Assembly (NCBI GenBank): GCA_022846635.1 | Contig: AP025685.1 | Coordinates: 3,224,001-3,288,000, forward strand | Length of the DNA: 64,000 bases | Source: Salmonella enterica subsp. enterica serovar Choleraesuis | GTDB lineage: Bacteria > Pseudomonadota > Gammaproteobacteria > Enterobacterales > Enterobacteriaceae | Reading direction: 5' to 3' | Shown: positions 62,442-64,000 of the stretch, piece by piece | How the letters are laid out: each line of letters opens with the position of its first letter | How positions within the stretch are numbered: position 1 is the first letter of the stretch | Program-made: the position numbers and the translations under genes | Notes under the pieces: model-generated | The model's database searches: none | What the model saw: the letters and a program-made list of their open reading frames with translations, nothing else | What the model was told of the DNA's origin: nothing

Positions 62442-64000
62442 TCAGCGGCTCATGGCCACCGGCTCATCACCGCTAGTACGATGCCCGGCGGTCATCAGTT
62501 CGACGGCCCGAAGTTCAGCCTGTGGCAGGTTAGTCATTGCGATGCTGCTGCAATGGGTGGTGCCCACAAAACGCACCACATCACGCATGGCCTCAACGTG
62601 CAGACCACACTGCCAGAACTCGCTATCGCGCATAATGTACAGGCGGGTCAATGGACGTTCGGTTTCAAGGGTAAAGTTGCCGCCACCGAGCGGGCTCCAC
62701 GACAGAACGTTTAGTGGGATACCGTCCTCCAGAGGATGGTTATTCTGATCCATCATTCGGCCAAGCCAGGTGTAGCGAGACTGCACCTCGATAGCACGCT
62801 GATAAGCCTTGCCTGGCACCATAAAGAGGCTGCGTTGCCCGGCTCCTTTGCGGATTTCACTGCCGACACCCGCTGGCGTATCCAGCGCTTCAGTAATACT
62901 TAAGGTGGATTGGGTATAACCAGGCACCGTAAACAATGCCCGGCTATTGGTATTCACATTGGCCTGACCGGCGGTATCGACGGAAACCTGCACCGCGGAG
63001 TGTTTATCTTCATCAGTACCCTCCACGTTCACCAGCAGTGCCGAAGCCGGGTTGCCATCGCCCCAGCGACCTAGCGTCAGCCCATTACGGCTTAGCATCA
63101 GCGAAGAGCTATAGTTCCCGGTAGTGCTAAAGCGGTGGCCACTTTGCTCCCTGTCGTAAGAGTCACTCAAGGTAAGCGATCCGGTACCATACTGGCCTCC
63201 GGCACGGCCATAGGCAGAGACCGTCGCGGTATCGCTATTCATGCCATACACCGAAGCCCCCAGCTCATTTTCGCTGTCGTTATTGGCATAGCGGCTCCAG
63301 TCTGCGTTATAGCTAAACTGATCGCGCCCGTAGCGGCTGCTTTGGTATGAGCTACCTACTGAGTAAGCATTACGGTGCTCGCTATTACCCGGTTTGGTGG
63401 TACGCGTCAGGGTAAGAGAGATAAATCCCCCCCGGTCGGTGCCATTAAAACCGCTGTCGGTACGAGTAAAAGCATTAGCGCTGGCGTTAACGTTAAAGTC
63501 ACCAAAGGTAAATAGGCGGCTAACCCCTAGTTGCCAGGTTCTGCTGCGGGTACGGGTCGCGTAGATCTTTTCCCACGGCGCCCCCTGCCCATAATCATTA
63601 TTAGGGTCATTAAGCTGATTGCGATAAACATAGCGGCCTTCATTCCGATTGAGGCTATAACCCAGGCTGGTAAACCACTGGCCGATAGGATAGGTCAGCA
63701 TCATATTGACGCTTTTATAGCAGCCGCTATAGCTATAACGGCGGGACTCGCGAGAATTACAATCTTCGGCCTGCATATCGGAACGATAAAAGCTTAACGA
63801 GAAGCCGTCGTTATAGCTCAGTTGCTGAATATTGCCGCGCGAACCATCACTGCCATGCAGGTAACTAACGCGCGTAGTGAGTACCCCATCCATCGGGCCG
63901 GAATTAAAGCCGTGGGTCCAGTCGGCAGCGCCTTCCCAGTAATTCACGTTACTCAGCACCGTGCTACCGGCGGTCAGAGACAGATTTGACGTTAAGGGCA
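62442..64000 (-). CDS. CS1/alpha-type fimbrial outer-membrane usher, C-terminal part
   Basis: The frame is open from the window edge to a stop at 62442, giving about 519 residues of the usher. The 5' part lies beyond the window. The sequence shows outer-membrane beta-barrel strands (TYPIGQWFTSLGYSLNRNEGRY; GFISLTLTRTTKPGNSEHRN) and a C-terminal domain with LSWSPLGGGNFTLETERPLTRLYIM, as in CfaC/TcfC-type ushers of class 5 fimbriae. It exports and assembles fimbrial subunits. The chaperone and major pilin genes should lie upstream, outside the window. Confidence 0.82.
   Translation of the reverse strand, partial: PLTSNLSLTAGSTVLSNVNYWEGAADWTHGFNSGPMDGVLTTRVSYLHGSDGSRGNIQQLSYNDGFSLSFYRSDMQAEDCNSRESRRYSYSGCYKSVNMMLTYPIGQWFTSLGYSLNRNEGRYVYRNQLNDPNNDYGQGAPWEKIYATRTRSRTWQLGVSRLFTFGDFNVNASANAFTRTDSGFNGTDRGGFISLTLTRTTKPGNSEHRNAYSVGSSYQSSRYGRDQFSYNADWSRYANNDSENELGASVYGMNSDTATVSAYGRAGGQYGTGSLTLSDSYDREQSGHRFSTTGNYSSSLMLSRNGLTLGRWGDGNPASALLVNVEGTDEDKHSAVQVSVDTAGQANVNTNSRALFTVPGYTQSTLSITEALDTPAGVGSEIRKGAGQRSLFMVPGKAYQRAIEVQSRYTWLGRMMDQNNHPLEDGIPLNVLSWSPLGGGNFTLETERPLTRLYIMRDSEFWQCGLHVEAMRDVVRFVGTTHCSSIAMTNLPQAELRAVELMTAGHRTSGDEPVAMSR

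Overview
The window looks like a chromosomal accessory region of a member of the Enterobacteriaceae. Several proteins closely match Escherichia or Salmonella counterparts as I remember them: YibH C-terminus, TdcA-like LysR, SsuD, SsuE, FdhF, transketolase and an STM2901/DUF1493 pair. I cannot name the genus. Metabolic genes have fairly high GC and enterobacterial codon use. Several islands are clearly AT-rich: 7.65-9.6 kb, 24.3-25.4 kb, 37.5-38.15 kb, a segment inside cdiA at 44.4-44.9 kb, and the CDI toxin/immunity region at 49.3-52.8 kb. These look acquired.

Layout, left to right. 0-7.6 kb: end of a YibH-like HlyD protein, a DUF3313 lipoprotein, a Bcr/CflA drug exporter, a small conserved protein, an M20 amidohydrolase with a two-gene DUF3100-type membrane system under a divergent TdcA-like LysR regulator, and an AraC regulator divergent from a SnoaL-like protein. 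8.4-9.5 kb: a lone HsdR-N-type nuclease gene in an AT-rich island. 9.6-18.3 kb: a sulfur-scavenging operon on the minus strand (ssuE, ssuD, a small ORF, a COG4529 FAD protein, an LLM monooxygenase, Met-type ABC genes N, I and Q, and an SfnB/DszC-like flavoenzyme). 18.7-24.3 kb: a small secreted protein and decayed relatives of it on both sides of a regulator-first sugar operon (LacI, ribokinase, GatC-like IIC, allulose-6-P-epimerase-like). 24.5-25.4 kb: STM2901/DUF1493 pair. 25.4-31.8 kb: a second sulfur operon (two SfnB-like flavoenzymes, LLM, MetQ, MetN, MetI).

32.1-34.9 kb holds the strangest sequence: four tandem copies plus a fragment of a roughly 638-bp unit with no stable reading frame. 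Each unit carries three inverted repeats. In the divergent fourth copy two of these show compensatory base changes, which points to a structured RNA or DNA element. Next to it is fdhF with a sigma-54-type promoter and cysteine (TGT) in place of the selenocysteine TGA at residue 140.

38.1-52.8 kb is a contact-dependent growth inhibition locus: cdiB, a 3472-residue cdiA, an overlapping cdiI, then at least three orphan toxin-tail/immunity modules (CdiA_C tRNase-like, EndoU-like with its immunity gene, and a pretoxin tail with an Imm8 gene). 53-55 kb: a MocR regulator and an AhpD-like protein. 55-60.5 kb: a UlaABC-like PTS with transketolase and a divergent GntR regulator with three putative operator half-sites. 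60.5-64 kb: the distal end of a CS1/alpha-type fimbrial operon (usher, a tip-protein paralogue with an internal deletion, and a full tip protein), running off the window.

No tRNA, rRNA, CRISPR array or intact insertion sequence was seen. All family names rest on motif recognition and memory; no search was run.
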